From: Poecilobothrus nobilitatus
Lineage: Eukaryota > Arthropoda > Insecta > Diptera > Dolichopodidae
Direction: 5' to 3'
Length of the DNA stretch: 64,000 bases
Assembly (NCBI GenBank): GCA_947095535.1
Contig: OX352774.1
Location: 221,390,965 to 221,454,964 of the forward strand
Shown here: positions 10,578-22,740 of the stretch, one piece after another
How the letters are laid out: every line of letters starts with the position of its first letter
Numbering within the stretch: the first letter of the stretch is position 1
Position numbers and translations under genes: made by a program
Notes under the pieces: model-generated
What the model saw: the letters and a program-made list of their open reading frames with translations, nothing else
The model's database searches: none
Told to the model about the DNA's origin: nothing

Positions 10578-11737
10578 TTTTTTAGCATATTTCTAAAAAA
10601 ATTTCGAAAAGATATGCCTATTAGTTTCACTCTGTCCGTCCGTTCGTCCGTCTATTTACAAACTTTCTACACCGTTAAAGATAGAGAAAAAGAAATTTAA
10701 CGAGGGGTAGGTCTCATAACAATATTAATATGGTAGAACAACTTTTTCATTTTGCCCATCCATTTTGAAAAAGCCCTATTTTTAAATGTGTATATCTCAT
10801 GTTCTGCTTAACATTTTTTGAATCTGAAAATGCCATTCGACAGAATTGTTTTAGAGGGGCTTATAATTTTGAGGCAAGAAAGAACTTTTTTTTTTAGAAT
10901 CAGTATAAGTTTCCTCAGAAATTTTTTTTGGATCACTCCCTGTTTATTAGTTATTAGAGGTCAAAATAGAGAATTTGCTATTTTTAAACTCCTTGGGCAC
11001 CTAAACACATTTTTCTTCGGCAAGACAAAAAATTAAAACTCCAGTAATATATTTTTAATAAGGTTTCTTTTAATTGTATAGGGTTCCAGAGTTACAGGAA
11101 CCCTATACAATTAATATAGGCAGGCAAAAAAGCCCTATTTTCAGATGTATATATCTCAGGCTTTCCGTAGTGGTTTTACAATCTAAAAATACTAGAAGAC
11201 CGAACATTTTCTTACCTCTATAAAACAATATCAAAATTATGCAATATTATATAATTTACTATTTAAATTTACCGTTATGTGAAATCCAAATTTAGCATGA
11301 TATTTCTTTTTTCATAACTCGAGGTAGGAAATTGAAATTTTGAGATAAAGAAGAACTTTTAGAATAAGTATAAGTTTCCTCAGAATTTTTTTTTGTACCA
11401 ACCCCTGTTTAAGACCTATTAGGACTCAAACATAGAAAATAAGTTATTTTTAAACACCTGTACAAACCTATGCACCTCTAAAATTTTTCTTCGGCAAGAT
11501 ATAAAAGTTACAGCTCCATTAATATATTTTTACGTGTATTAACGGTTTTTCTTAGTTATATGCCGAGGGTTCCCAATTTACAGCCCCTCTAAATTGTAAA
11601 AAAGTCCTATATTTACATTTTTGTTATATCAATTTTCTTATTTTCAAATTTTTGTGCAAGCCAGAATTCTTAACAGTTTGTATTATGTTTTGGAATTGTG
11701 CGCTTTTAAAAATCGTTGGTTTACACTCTGCCTTGTT
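10578..11737 (-). mobile_element. family R1 repeat, long copy with two internal units
   Basis: In plus coordinates it opens with the R1 terminal hairpin region (TTTTAGCATATTTC), TTAGTTTCACTCTGTCCGTC and an imperfect CCGTCCGTTCGTCCG array (about 10638-10653). It continues with the GTAGG/GCCC-rich body and ends at the outer R1 edge GTTTACACTCTGCCTTGTTT. The phrase ATAAGTTTCCTCAGAA occurs at 10905 and 11370, about 465 bases apart, matching the 477-bp unit seen at 52 kb. It is non-coding; the apparent 72-residue frame at 10818-11036 lies inside it. An 18-bp perfect inverted repeat at 11070-11114 is specific to this copy. Confidence 0.7.
11070..11114. repeat. 18-bp perfect inverted repeat inside an R1 copy
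   Basis: TTAATTGTATAGGGTTCC (11070-11087) and its exact reverse complement (11097-11114) flank a 9-base loop. Other R1 copies have unrelated sequence where the second arm stands here, so the arm appears to be a local inverted copy. Confidence 0.8.
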
Positions 11738-11929
11738 TATTTCTTATCTCAAAAAGAGACATTACAAAGATGAACTGTAATGTAAAATTTAATATATGAG
11801 AACGAACCACAACATTTTATGAATTGTATTAACATAGCAATAAATAAGATTTTGTTAATTTGGAAAATCCCTCCCCACAATTTTCATTCAACAATTAATT
11901 TCAAAAGATAGTATAAAATAAGTAATGAA

Positions 11930-12664
11930 AAAAAACCAAGGATTTTCGAAAAAGTACGTTTCCAAAATTAATTTTTGGTAAAGGGTAAATAAATATTAAG
12001 CAGTTATTGAATAAAATAAATTTATAATAATAAAAAATTTGAAAGAAATCGTTAGAATAATTTGTTAGAGAAATTGGCAAAAATCAAGTCACTCTTTTGT
12101 CAATTTTAAGGCCACCCTATATTATTAAGAAAAAATATTAACAAAAACAAAAACTTAAATTGAAGCTTTAATTTTTGGATATTACTTTAAAAAAATTTGG
12201 ACAGGTCCTCAAGTTACAAGTGTTTCAAAATAGAGAATTTTCAGTTTTTGATCCCTTACAGCTCCTAAAATGGGGGTGACACAAAAATATTTTCTGAAAT
12301 GGCTCATACTTATTTCTAAAGATCTAATTCCTGTCAAAATTTCAAGATTCTCAGTTAAACCGTTTGAAAGATAGAAAGGGTCCAAATTTTTGCAAAAATT
12401 GAGTTTCACATAATGGTATATTAAAATACCGCATGGCAAAGCTACATATTCATTTTATATATATTCATAGGGCTTATAAAACCAGCTATGCATTGGCGTT
12501 ATTAAATTGAAAATACGTTTTATATAACCTTTAAAAATTAGTTTTTTGGCGATACCTATCGGTAGTTAAAATTGTAGAAATTTTGTAAACATCCGCACGT
12601 ACGGACGGACAGAGTGAAACTAATGAGCACAATTTTTCAAAATTTTTTGAAAATGTGCTAAAAA
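11930..12664 (+). mobile_element. family R1 repeat, diverged copy
   Basis: From about 12000 it aligns with the copy at 32757 (CCCTATATTATTAA, TGAAGCTT, TTTTCAGTTTTTGA.CCCTTACAGCTCC, CATACTTATTT, TTTCACATAA). It ends with CGGACGGACAGAGTGAAACT and the terminal hairpin (GAGCACAATTTTT ... AAAATGTGCT, to 12659). The similarity at 11930-12000 is weaker. The antisense 76-residue frame within it is not a gene. Confidence 0.6.
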
Positions 12665-15600
12665 GCACTTCAGTTATATCATACATATATGTCTGTATAT
12701 TTTACATACATGTATATTACAGTTAAGGTAATATGTATTAGACACTACGAACTAACACCCAAGTCACTAGTCCGTATGAACATATTGAATCGTATGACCG
12801 CATAAATGAATTAATTTCCACTATTTTTGGTGTTAGTTCATTTGATCCTGACCCCCTATATTAATTGGAAACTAACCCAAAAAAAAAAACAAACAAAAAT
12901 AAATTAATTGTCAAAAATATTTTTTAAATCTATGGGCTTTTATTTCATATAAATTAGTTCTCAAACTCTACAAATGAAAAACTAATCCTCAAATAAAAAA
13001 AAATTAACTCAATCCAAAACTAATGAATTTTATGTTGAAATATGTATGTAAGGAAAGACAATTACGAATAAAATTAATACTTTTGCCAATCACTCCGCTT
13101 CGAAACGATGAGTATAAAGTTCTTTTATTTACTTCTTATAATAGCTGTAAGTGTTTGAAACCTCTTTTTCAACAAAAAAAAAAAAAAAAACAAAAAAGAT
13201 AGAACTACATTAACCTCGAGAATACGGAACACAAGTCATTATAACCTCAATCTCTTTGTCATTTAATTAACTATTTAATGTAAACTAAAGATTATTTTAT
13301 TATAAAGTATTAATTATTAAAGATTTTACTTAATGTGATAATTTATAACTTTTTTTTTTTAGAGTTAGTTAATTATTTTTTTTGAGTGATAATTTGCGGG
13401 GGAGTTAACTTGGAAGTTAGTTCATTGCACCATTTTATTAAAAAAAAAAAAAAATAATAATTTATTCTTTTTTGTTTTACGTAGTAATAAAATTTTGATT
13501 AGAACTATATTACCTATTAATATATATAATTAATAAACGACTATAAAGTAATATGCAAAAAAAAAAAATATTATATCGCCATAAAAAATAATTAAAATTT
13601 ACAATATCATTTTTTTGTTTTTAAATTTAACATCCAATTAAATTCATATTATAAATTTTAATATTAAGTTATGACAGCGATTACAGTTTTTTTTTATTTT
13701 ATTTTTTTTTTTTGTTTTAAATACTTTAAAAATAACCTCACAAAATAATATTGTAAAATATAATAAATAAAAATAATATTTTTATTTTAATACTTTAATA
13801 AAAATCACTTTAAATATATTAACGTTCAATTAAGTAAATAATATAGAAAAAAATAAAAAATAAAAAAAATAAAAGAAATAAACAAAAAAAAAAACGGAAC
13901 CAAAAATAAAATTAAATTTAATTACTGCGGTTAAATTATAAAATTTTTTTTTTTTGTTGTTTTTTGTGGCTAAAATTTTTTTTAGACATAAATTGAATAT
14001 AAAAATTAGAAAAAAATTTATATAAAATATTTTTCTTTTAAAATTATTTTTCAAAAATTTTATGAATTCTTAAATTACCACATTTAATTTAATACTTGTT
14101 TATTTATTTATTTGTTTAAAACAAAAAAAAAAAAAAAAAAAAAAAAAACAAAAACTAACTAAACTAAATAAATAAAATGTAAATATTATTAAATTATTTA
14201 AAATTATTTTTGTGTAATAATTTAAAATGTTTATATTGTTTTTTTATTTTTTTTGTTTTAGATATTTTTTATTGAATATATATATCATATATATATGTAT
14301 ATGTAAAAAAAAAAAAAAACAAATTTATAAACAAAATTATTTGAAAATATTTTTTAGTTGAAATTGGAAAAAGATGTGCATAGGAAGTCAACTGTAAAAC
14401 CTATAATGGTAAACCACATCAAAAAATAAATAATCATAGCGAACGTAATATATTTCTAACCATATTAAAATATTTGACTTTTTTACTTTCATTAATTTGT
14501 ATTGGTATATTTAAATAAAATAGCATTGAATAATGATATTTGTAAATAAAAGGACATTTTATTTATTTTTTTTTTTTTCAAAAATTTTGAGTAGGTATCA
14601 AAACACAATATGTATTAAAGTTTTAAAATTGTTTTTAAAATTTATTTAAAAAAAAAATTATAAAAAATTTTTAAGATAAAGTTGAAGTGGTTTTTCATCT
14701 TTAACGTACGTTTGGTTTTATGCTCTACGTTTTGCTGTATTCTATTAGAATCTTTTTTGGTGTAGAATCCTTTTTTTTTTTTGTTTTTTTGTTGTTTTTT
14801 AAAATAGTTTGTAGTTATTCATCCTTATAAGATAAATATTGTTGTATACAATAAGTATATTTTAATCTATATAATATGAGATGAATTCAAAGGATATCTT
14901 TAGATTGAAATTTAATACCTACAACTAAATACAGTGTTAATTTTAAAATTATGTTTAAAAAATGTTTCTTTAGCGATTTTATAATTTATTATTAAGAAAT
15001 AAAATTTAGTAAATTATAGTTGAACTAAAATAGATACTGATGTATAAGAAAATTTTTAGAATTATAACATGATATTAGTGTAACATAACAGAAAAGAAAA
15101 ATTTATTTTGATATTGTATTTTTTTTTTTTTTAAACACTTAAACTATAAAAATTTTCATCTCTTTTAAAATATTATAAATGAATATTTAAGAAAATTCAT
15201 GGGACAATTTACATCATTTACAGAATATAATAGAATTTCTTTGCCAAAGAAAATGCAAAAAAAAACTATCAAATAAATTGAAATTCACTATAAATTTACT
15301 TTAATAATGCTTTGATAGCTATGACAATATAGTTATAATCTTATAATTTTGTTTTGATCTTTTTTTTTTTTTTTGGTGTTTTTTGTTTTAAGGACCACTT
15401 GACTTATTCGATAGAACCAAAGGAAATTTTTTAAAAACTATGAAAACAATTGAAATGTTATACTGAAAAAAAAAAATCAAGAAAAAAAAAAACAAAAAAA
15501 ATTAAATTTTAGACCGCCTTCTATTATCTGTTTCTGAAAATCCTTTTATAATTTTCTTCTTTCTACATAATAATTATGGTGTCCTTTTTTAAAAATATCC

Positions 15601-17013
15601 TAATTTCTTAAGAGAAAATCAAAATAAGGAATTTGTTTTTTTTTTTGGAATGATTCCAGTTTTCTTTAAATTGTTGTTTTTATTTTTTTTTTTTTTTTGT
15701 TTTTTTTTGGAAATAACCATAGAAAAATTTAAGATTTACTTCTTAGCAGTTAGAATGGGATAAAAAAGAAAAAAAAAAAAAAACCAAAACGAAAAATATA
15801 AAAAGAATAATGCAAGAATAAGAAGCGAGAATGAAAATCTAAAAGACCTGAGAAGTAATCTTTAATAATCCTTTTCGGTTGTTTTTGTTATCTTCAAGGA
15901 TAATAAATATACGACCAAAGATCCTTCTTTAGTGGATCTTTTTTTTTGCTCTTTTTTTTTTTAATAGGGATTGCAATACCCGTTAAAAAGTTAAGATAAA
16001 CAATCCTAATCCTATAATCAGTTATAAATGGGTTGTTGAAAATTTTTAAATAATTCGTTAATATTATTATTAAAAGTTAAAATATTTTATTTTAAAAGTA
16101 AAACCAATGTGTAACGATGTTACTATAAATGTGTAAACATCAATCATCTTGTGTTCCCTTGAATTAGTGAAAATTATACATACAAAGTTTAAAGAGGTGA
16201 TCATTAACAACTTTGTTCACAATTTTAATGTCAATTTGAAATCAATTTTCATTTCCTAATATTTACTACTCTGCACCAAGCAGTAGATTAGTTCTAAAAA
16301 GGACATAATTAGAAACTATAATTATTTTGTCATGGAAGGCAAATGATGGTTAGTATTTCTCTATTGTGTCTTTCGATGATTCCTACCTACCCTCAAAAGG
16401 AAAAACAGCTTTCCTAGGAAACTTTAAAAAGTTTTTTTTTTCAAAATCTACTTTGTGGTTGTTCTACTGTATTCATTAAAGGGATGAAACGAAATACTAG
16501 TACCTATTAATAGTTATATATAAGTAAATCAATTATTTTTTACAATATGTCTTTTCTTTTTAATGATTGTATTTTTTTTTTTTCAATTTTTGTAAATTTT
16601 AGAAAATTTTTAAGAATTCTAAATAATTATACTAACTAAAAATAGTTCAACAGGAAGTTGAAGAACAAAATTTAAAGTGAACAAAAAATTAGTTTATTTT
16701 TCGTTTAATTTTCAAAAATTTGATATAAAAATGGTCGAAAATACCAACACTTAAAAGAAAAGAAACTAATATATAGTTTGTTATACCGTTAAAATCTAAA
16801 AGAAATTTATAAAAAATGATATTTTACAAAATCATAAATTTATGAAATATTTTTCAAAAAATTTAAAATATAATCAAAATCAAAATACTGTCTTCTTTTT
16901 TTTTATAGTATTTTTATCTTTTACCTTATCTGTTTTTCTCACTGAAGTTCTCTCCCAATTCGAAAGCTTAAGAATCTAATTCGAAATTTTTAATGACTAA
17001 TAAACTTCTTTGG
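12665..17013. other. long AT-rich non-coding stretch
   Basis: No gene seen. Contents: GAACTAACACC (12749-12759) and its exact inverse GGTGTTAGTTC (12829-12839), with looser related motifs up to about 13420; a 26-base A run (14123-14148); a (TA)-rich spot near 14280; and many T-runs broken by single Gs. Frames such as 13830-14054 on the minus strand are Lys/Phe low-complexity shadows. Confidence 0.55.
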
Positions 17014-17015
17014 TA

Positions 17016-17121
17016 CATTGAGTGATATCTTGTCAATTACATTACAACAATTGGAGTTCATATGCAATTAAATTGACAAAATAATATTGACAATATAATA
17101 TTGACAACATATCACTCAGTG
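17016..17121. mobile_element. mariner-like MITE
   Basis: A 106-bp element has terminal inverted repeats of 22 bp that match at 20 positions: CATTGAGTGATATCTTGTCA at the left (17016) and the inverse of CACTGAGTGATATGTTGTCA at the right (ending 17121). Each end is bordered by TA (17014-17015 and 17122-17123), the target duplication of Tc1/mariner transposons. The interior contains ATTGACAA repeated three times with short A/T spacers and no coding sequence, so it would need a transposase supplied elsewhere. Family assignment beyond Tc1/mariner-like is inference. Confidence 0.78.
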
Positions 17122-17123
17122 TA

Positions 17124-18118
17124 TACGCATCATAAGTTGTTTCTTCAATTAACAAAGTTTACATTTTTCATTATTAAATTTTCTCTTTTTTAAACTATTA
17201 GTAAATTGATATTATGTTTGACTTATCTTGGATATTGCAACCGCTATTTTTGGCTATTTTTTTTATTATTGTGGTGAGTTTTTTTTTATTGCTTCAAAGA
17301 TTTAAAAAGCAAAAATAATAAAAAAAAAAGAGAAGCAGCAAATGAAAATGAATGTTAGAGTGTTAAATGTAAAAAAAAAAAAAAATTAAATTTTATGTTA
17401 TATTTTTTAACAAGATTTTTGTTTTTTTTTTGTCCTGAGCTTTTTTAAGAAAATTTTATGAGTCTTTTTGCTTTTCATTTTTTTTATTTTTTGTTGTCTT
17501 TTGTTTTAAAAATAGAAAAAAAAAAATAAAAACTCTGAATTTATTGAGTGAGGAAATGTTTTTGATACTTTTTTAGTTTTCTTTTTTTTTTGCTTTTTGT
17601 TAATTTTGAACAAGGATGAATGATGATCCTTGAATGGTTATAAACAAAATGTTTAAGATGTCATAAACCTTGTCTTTTTATTACGTTAAAATTTACTATA
17701 CGTAGATATTTCATAATAATAATAAGATTTTCTTTATTTTTAGTTTGAAATTAATAGAAAATTGCAAGCAAAAACTTTCTGTGATAAAATTTTTATTTAA
17801 TTTTTTTTTTTATGCACGTTAAGTGTTTTATTTTACTTAAGTTTTAGTATTTTTATTTTTTTTTGTGTAATCGATAAATTTTTTTAATAACTGCGCCAGC
17901 TAAATATTAAACACGAATTTAAATCAATTAATAGCATATATTAAAATAATATTTTTTATTTTTAATCGTTATTTTTGAAATTCCATTATATTTTGCTGTT
18001 TTATAATTATTGAATGTTTGAAATTGAGGATGATCTTTTCCATTTTATAGACTGTAATAAAGCCAAAAACCATATAAATAATCGAACAAATCACAACCAA
18101 TTAGATTATTATTTAATA
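17124..18118. other. AT-rich non-coding DNA
   Basis: T-rich and A-rich runs; no gene, RNA or repeat recognised. Confidence 0.5.
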
Positions 18119-18360
18119 GATTAGATTAGATTATATTATTATTTAAGAGGTATAAATGATACTGCGACTGTTTGACGTAGATTTATTGTGATCCCACTAT
18201 TAATCCGTGTTATGGATTTCGTCTCCACTTGCCTTGCCTTGCCTCCGCAGAAGTATTGACAGTGTTACTGTCTCTAAGAAAGTAAAGATTTGTATAAAAT
18301 TTATTGCTGGCAGTTTATCTTCGGCAAAGCAATATGCTCCTAGGTGTACATATCTTGCTA
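18119..18360 (+). repeat. unknown interspersed repeat D, copy 1
   Basis: It aligns with 40132-40360 in the same orientation: ATTAGAT..., TATTTAAG.GGTATAAAT, TGA.ACTGCGAC, GTAGAT.TATTGTG, AGAA.GTAAA.A.TTGTATA, TTCATC/TTTATC followed by GCAAAG, and a shared ATGCTCCTAGGT near the end. Both copies are richer in GC than their surroundings. No open frame is conserved between them; the 62-residue frame in this copy is not kept in the other. Family unknown to me. Confidence 0.6.
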
Positions 18361-19084
18361 GTTACGTTATCATAATTTTTACAAATTATTTTTAAATTTT
18401 AAATATGTAAAAATTTTAATGGAACTTCTGGCCACAAAATTTCATGAATTTAAGGCTACTTAAAGTCACATATTTGGACTTAAATGCGATGACTTTATTG
18501 TCATTTCAAAAATTTCATTGAATGTCTGAGCTTAAGCTTTCTTACCTTAAGTTTCATTGAAATTCCGTCCACCTTTTGTTAGAAATTATTTCTCAAATAA
18601 AATGGGTTTTTTTTTCATTTCACTGTTCGCTTTTTAATTTTAAATATAAATTAAAATAATGTCCATATCTTAATAAATGTTTACATTAGTTAAAAAGTTT
18701 AACATATTTATTTCTTGACAAAATTATTAAAATAAAGAAAAATTTATAATGCCCCACGATATATTTTACGTAGTGTAGGAAATAATAGGTGATGTTGAAA
18801 CAAACAAGAAACTAAGTGGGTTCGAGAGGTTTATTTCTAACCGTTGTCAAGATAACGATGTTGATAGTTTCATCGCTTTATATTGTATATTACGTCATTA
18901 AAAACAAAAAATCATATCCTTTTCCTGTTAAAATGTAAGAAGTTAATTGAACATGTTTCAAATATTTATGATTAACAACTTTACGTATGAAGGTCTAAAA
19001 ATATTTTTCGGTATCTTAATTTTTTCATTTTTTTCCTAAAGGAGGTGGGAACCTTCCAAAGAGATATAGAATTCTCCCTCTTGT
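18361..19084. other. unassigned intermediate-complexity DNA
   Basis: Less repetitive in composition than the surroundings (for example 18470-18600 and 18750-18900) but with stops in all frames and no motif I recognise. Confidence 0.4.
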
Positions 19085-19132
19085 AGTGACTAAATCCACC
19101 TGCCTCTATAGCCAATATAATGGGATGAAACC
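19085..19132 (+). repeat. small interspersed repeat E, copy 1
   Basis: A 23-bp block at 19109-19131 (TAGCCAATATAATGGGATGA and three more bases) is identical to 20561-20583. The preceding 20 bases (ACTAAATCCACC against ACTAAAGCCACC) are also related. Confidence 0.6.
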
Positions 19133-20536
19133 AACTAAAACCACTTCCTTTAAAAGCAAACTCCAGGATGAGTCCTTTAATCTTTTAACACATAGTAATA
19201 TAATGTTCAGTTTGATTTTGGGGAAAAGAATGAAGAAAAGAAAAGAAAATATTAGGAAATTGAGTTTGGGATAATTAGGGTTATGAAGAATGAAGGGAAG
19301 AATTTGGAGAGTTATTTTGAAGAATGATGTTAATGTTCTTCTAAAATATATTATAACTAATAACTATTGAATGTTACGTTTACGTATACGTATATTTATA
19401 TTCATAAATTTATTAAATGTAATTTAGAAAATATTTTCACATTCAATTTAATTCTGTTTGACTTCATCTTTTTATGATTATTTTCAAACAAAAACTCTCA
19501 GCCTAGTTTATAAAAATAGATAAAACTATGGTTATTTTAACCTTATTCTCAGACAATGTTAAAATTATACAAATTAAAAAAAATATTTTCTTATTAATAC
19601 AATGAAAATTCAAAAATCATACAAATATTTTATATGTATATTTATAGGTGGTATATACATATTATATCTATTTAAAAAATTTACAATCATTTTTTCGACA
19701 ATATTTGCAAACCTTGGAATTGAACTACTAAAATTTCAAAAATTATTTAGTTTATTTAAAATGTTTAAATGGGATATTACATGATTGTTCTTCCACTAGA
19801 ATAAAAAAAAGAAAAAGTAGACAGAAATGAACATATTTAGATACTAGAATACTAGTCAAGCAAATGATAAACAGAAATAGTATAGACAATTTCTTTGATT
19901 GGTGCTAAATTTATTGTCTGTCTTTAGAATATAAAAGAATAGAGACATAATCGATTACCCTAGAGTATTAAACCAAAAAGTGAATTTCACAATATTTTTA
20001 AAAAATTAAAAAACAAGGTACTGTCAGTCTTACCCTGTTCGAATGTCAGTCTATCTAGCGATTAATATATTTGCCTGTTTGCCTTTGTACAAATCCTTTA
20101 CATAAAGCAGTAATTTAATAAATTATAAATCTCATTAAAAAAAAAAAAAAGAAATCTGTTAAGGACACTTAATTCCACACTACCACCTATGTATAATAAG
20201 TTTCTCCAAACTATTATCTATGTTTAAATTTCTTTTTAAAAAAAAAAGAAAAGAAATATAGAACAATTGAAGATGAAATACAAAAATGAAGCTCAATTAT
20301 GATATGTTAACGATATGTCAAATATGATATGTCAATTATGATATGTTATTGTGTCAAAATTTGTTTTTGTTCCAAATATGATGTCCTTAAAATTAAAGTT
20401 TTTTGATTTTCCACCATTTTCTTTACAAAGTTTGCAATTTTCAAAACCTTTCAGAACTTTCAGAAGCTTTGGTCAGAACTTTCCAAAGACACTAAGAATT
20501 TCACCAGAAGACACCTTTGAGAGTATCAAATTTTTA

Positions 20537-20628
20537 CTAACTAAAGCCACCACTCCCCTTTAGCCAATATAATGGGATGAAACTCCTAACTTTCATCCTA
20601 ATGGGATGAAACTCCAGTATATTGGCTA
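20537..20628 (+). repeat. small interspersed repeat E, copy 2, with terminal inverted arms
   Basis: TAGCCAATATA (20561-20571) and its exact inverse TATATTGGCTA (20618-20628) bracket a segment holding AATGGGATGAAACTCC twice (20571-20586 and 20600-20615). The same head is found at 19109. The layout resembles a tiny hairpin element, but I see no target duplication. Confidence 0.55.
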
Positions 20629-20710
20629 GAGAGTAGGGATAGGAAAGAATAGGACAAGGATAAGGAAAGATTGAATTGGGAGTGGGACAATAAGAGAACA
20701 GTCAATCCGC

Positions 20711-22288
20711 CTATTAATTTTTATTTTGTCTTATCTCAGATCATATTTTTCAACGAACTTCAAATTTTTATCTAAAAACTTTCGATTGAAAATTGTAAGG
20801 TTAATTTTGAAAATGTGCATTTTTAAAAAAACCTTAAAACTTTTGTGTTTTGTTTGTTTTTATAATAAATTTTTTTCTTTACATTTTAAAAAAAATGAAT
20901 TTTTTTTTTCATATTTTTTTAATATTTTTTTTATATACACACATAGAAAGCATATTTTACATAATATAATATTATTATGTATATAATATGTATTGTATAA
21001 AATATATTATATTATATTATATATAATAGATATGTATGTATCTGTGTGTATATAAAATATATATTCTAGTCTTACCGATTATTATTTAAATAATTTATTC
21101 ATTGAATTTTTTTTTTTTTTTTATTTATAAAAGATAAAAAAGAAAAACTAAACTAAAAATTGAAATAAAATGAAAATTGATTTCTTCTTTACTAAAAAAT
21201 ATTATTTTATACTTTTTATTTTTAATTTTTTTTAATTTTTTTTTTTTTTTTATTAAATTTTCAATACAAAAAAAAAAAAAACATAAAATGCATTGGAAAA
21301 ATTTTCCAATTTCTTTTGTGCCAAGTATTACTAACTTTTAAAGTAGTATTAAAGTTCATAATGATCAAAGGTTATCACCTTATTTTAATATTATTTATTT
21401 ATTTTTTTTGTTCTCTAAATGTAAACTATAATGGTAGTTTAGTTATAAGGTTTTTTTAAGATACTGTAACCTTTTGTATATAAAAAATTTGTAAATTGAA
21501 AAAATAAGTTATTGAAATTTATTGTTACAAAAAGAAAATTTTGTTTGCAGACCTGATAAAACTTAAATAGTTCATTTGTTTAGATTTGAATAATTACATA
21601 ATAATATATAACTGTGAAATATGATTAGACTATAGTTTTAAATTTTAAAAACATTTTTTTTTTTTTTCCAATATAATTTAAAAAGAATTGGCACTATAGA
21701 TACTTTAAATTTAGTTCTAACGAGAATAAAAGATAAAACATGTATGATAATGTTTAGAAAGTTCAAAATAAATTGATAAATTAAATATTAAACAGGTGCG
21801 ATATGCGACAGTTTATCAATAATATTAATAATTTTTTCACCTGAAATTCAAATTCATCCTGTTTTCTATATTCATGTTTTATTTACTGGAATTTAATGTA
21901 TTTACCGTAAGTCATTATGATTTCAATTAACTGTTGATTCATTGTTAGTTTAATTTTAGTCATATTTTAATAAGATTAAAGGAATAACTTTTTACTTTCA
22001 TAACTTATTTTGAAGACCAATAAAATAAATTTAACATTTATGTTAAAAAATTCTTTCTTTTAGATATTAATTAAGATTTAATTTTAAAATTGATAGTTGA
22101 TCAGAATGTGATCTTTGGAAATGTTTAAAAATATGTAAATAAATGAATAATGAAAAATTAAATTTATAAGATGCATGATATGAAATTTCAATATTTCTTG
22201 ATGATTTTTATTCATTATAGCGGATACTACAAAATTTGAACCTTTAAATATCTATAAGATAGTCAGCAAAACTAATTTGTGTTTTTTT
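20711..22288. other. AT-rich non-coding DNA
   Basis: Includes TA-rich sequence at 20960-21065 and T-runs at 21107-21122 and 21236-21251. The frame at 20726-20986 is Phe/Lys low-complexity. Nothing recognised. Confidence 0.5.
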
Positions 22289-22740
22289 TGACTTTTGTTA
22301 AATATATCTTTTTTTACTTTAACTGAAAACTTTTTTTTAATTTAAAAGAATATTTTTTACTGGAACTAAACCCTTTTTTCAATTTAAATGAATATTTTTT
22401 ACTTTAAGTGCGAAGATTTTTTTATTTTAAACAAAGAATCTATACTTCATTAATTTATTTTTTAAATATTTAATATACTTAATATATATTTGTTTTTATA
22501 AATATCTATATATATTTGAATCTGATATTTATGTATTTGATATTTATGTATATTATATGTTTATATATGTATTGTTTTACTTTACTTTGATTTTTATTAC
22601 AAAAAGTTTTCACTTGAAATAAAAAAATCTTCTTTCAAACTAAAAATCTCTTTACTTTAACTAAAATATCTTCAATTAAAGTAAAAATGGTTTCACTTAA
22701 AATAAAAATATCTCCAGTTAAATTAAAAATGATAAAGTTC
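22289..22740. repeat. array of 43-44-bp units repeated in inverted orientation
   Basis: On the left (about 22310-22440) three imperfect units run TTTTTACTTTAACTG, then an AATTTAAA.GAATATT end, spaced about 43-44 bases apart. On the right (about 22602-22736) the same kind of unit appears in inverted orientation (CACTTGAAATAAAAAAATCTTC, CACTTAAAATAAAAATATCTCC). The two arrays flank about 160 bases of TA-rich sequence, so the whole could fold as one long imperfect hairpin. Confidence 0.5.

Noticed and set aside
14123..14148. Long A run as the tail of a retrocopy
   Set aside because: No upstream coding or SINE-like sequence and no target duplication; A runs of this size are common throughout the window.
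20726..20986. 86-residue plus-strand frame
   Set aside because: Phe/Lys-rich shadow of T and A runs, with no domain or similarity.
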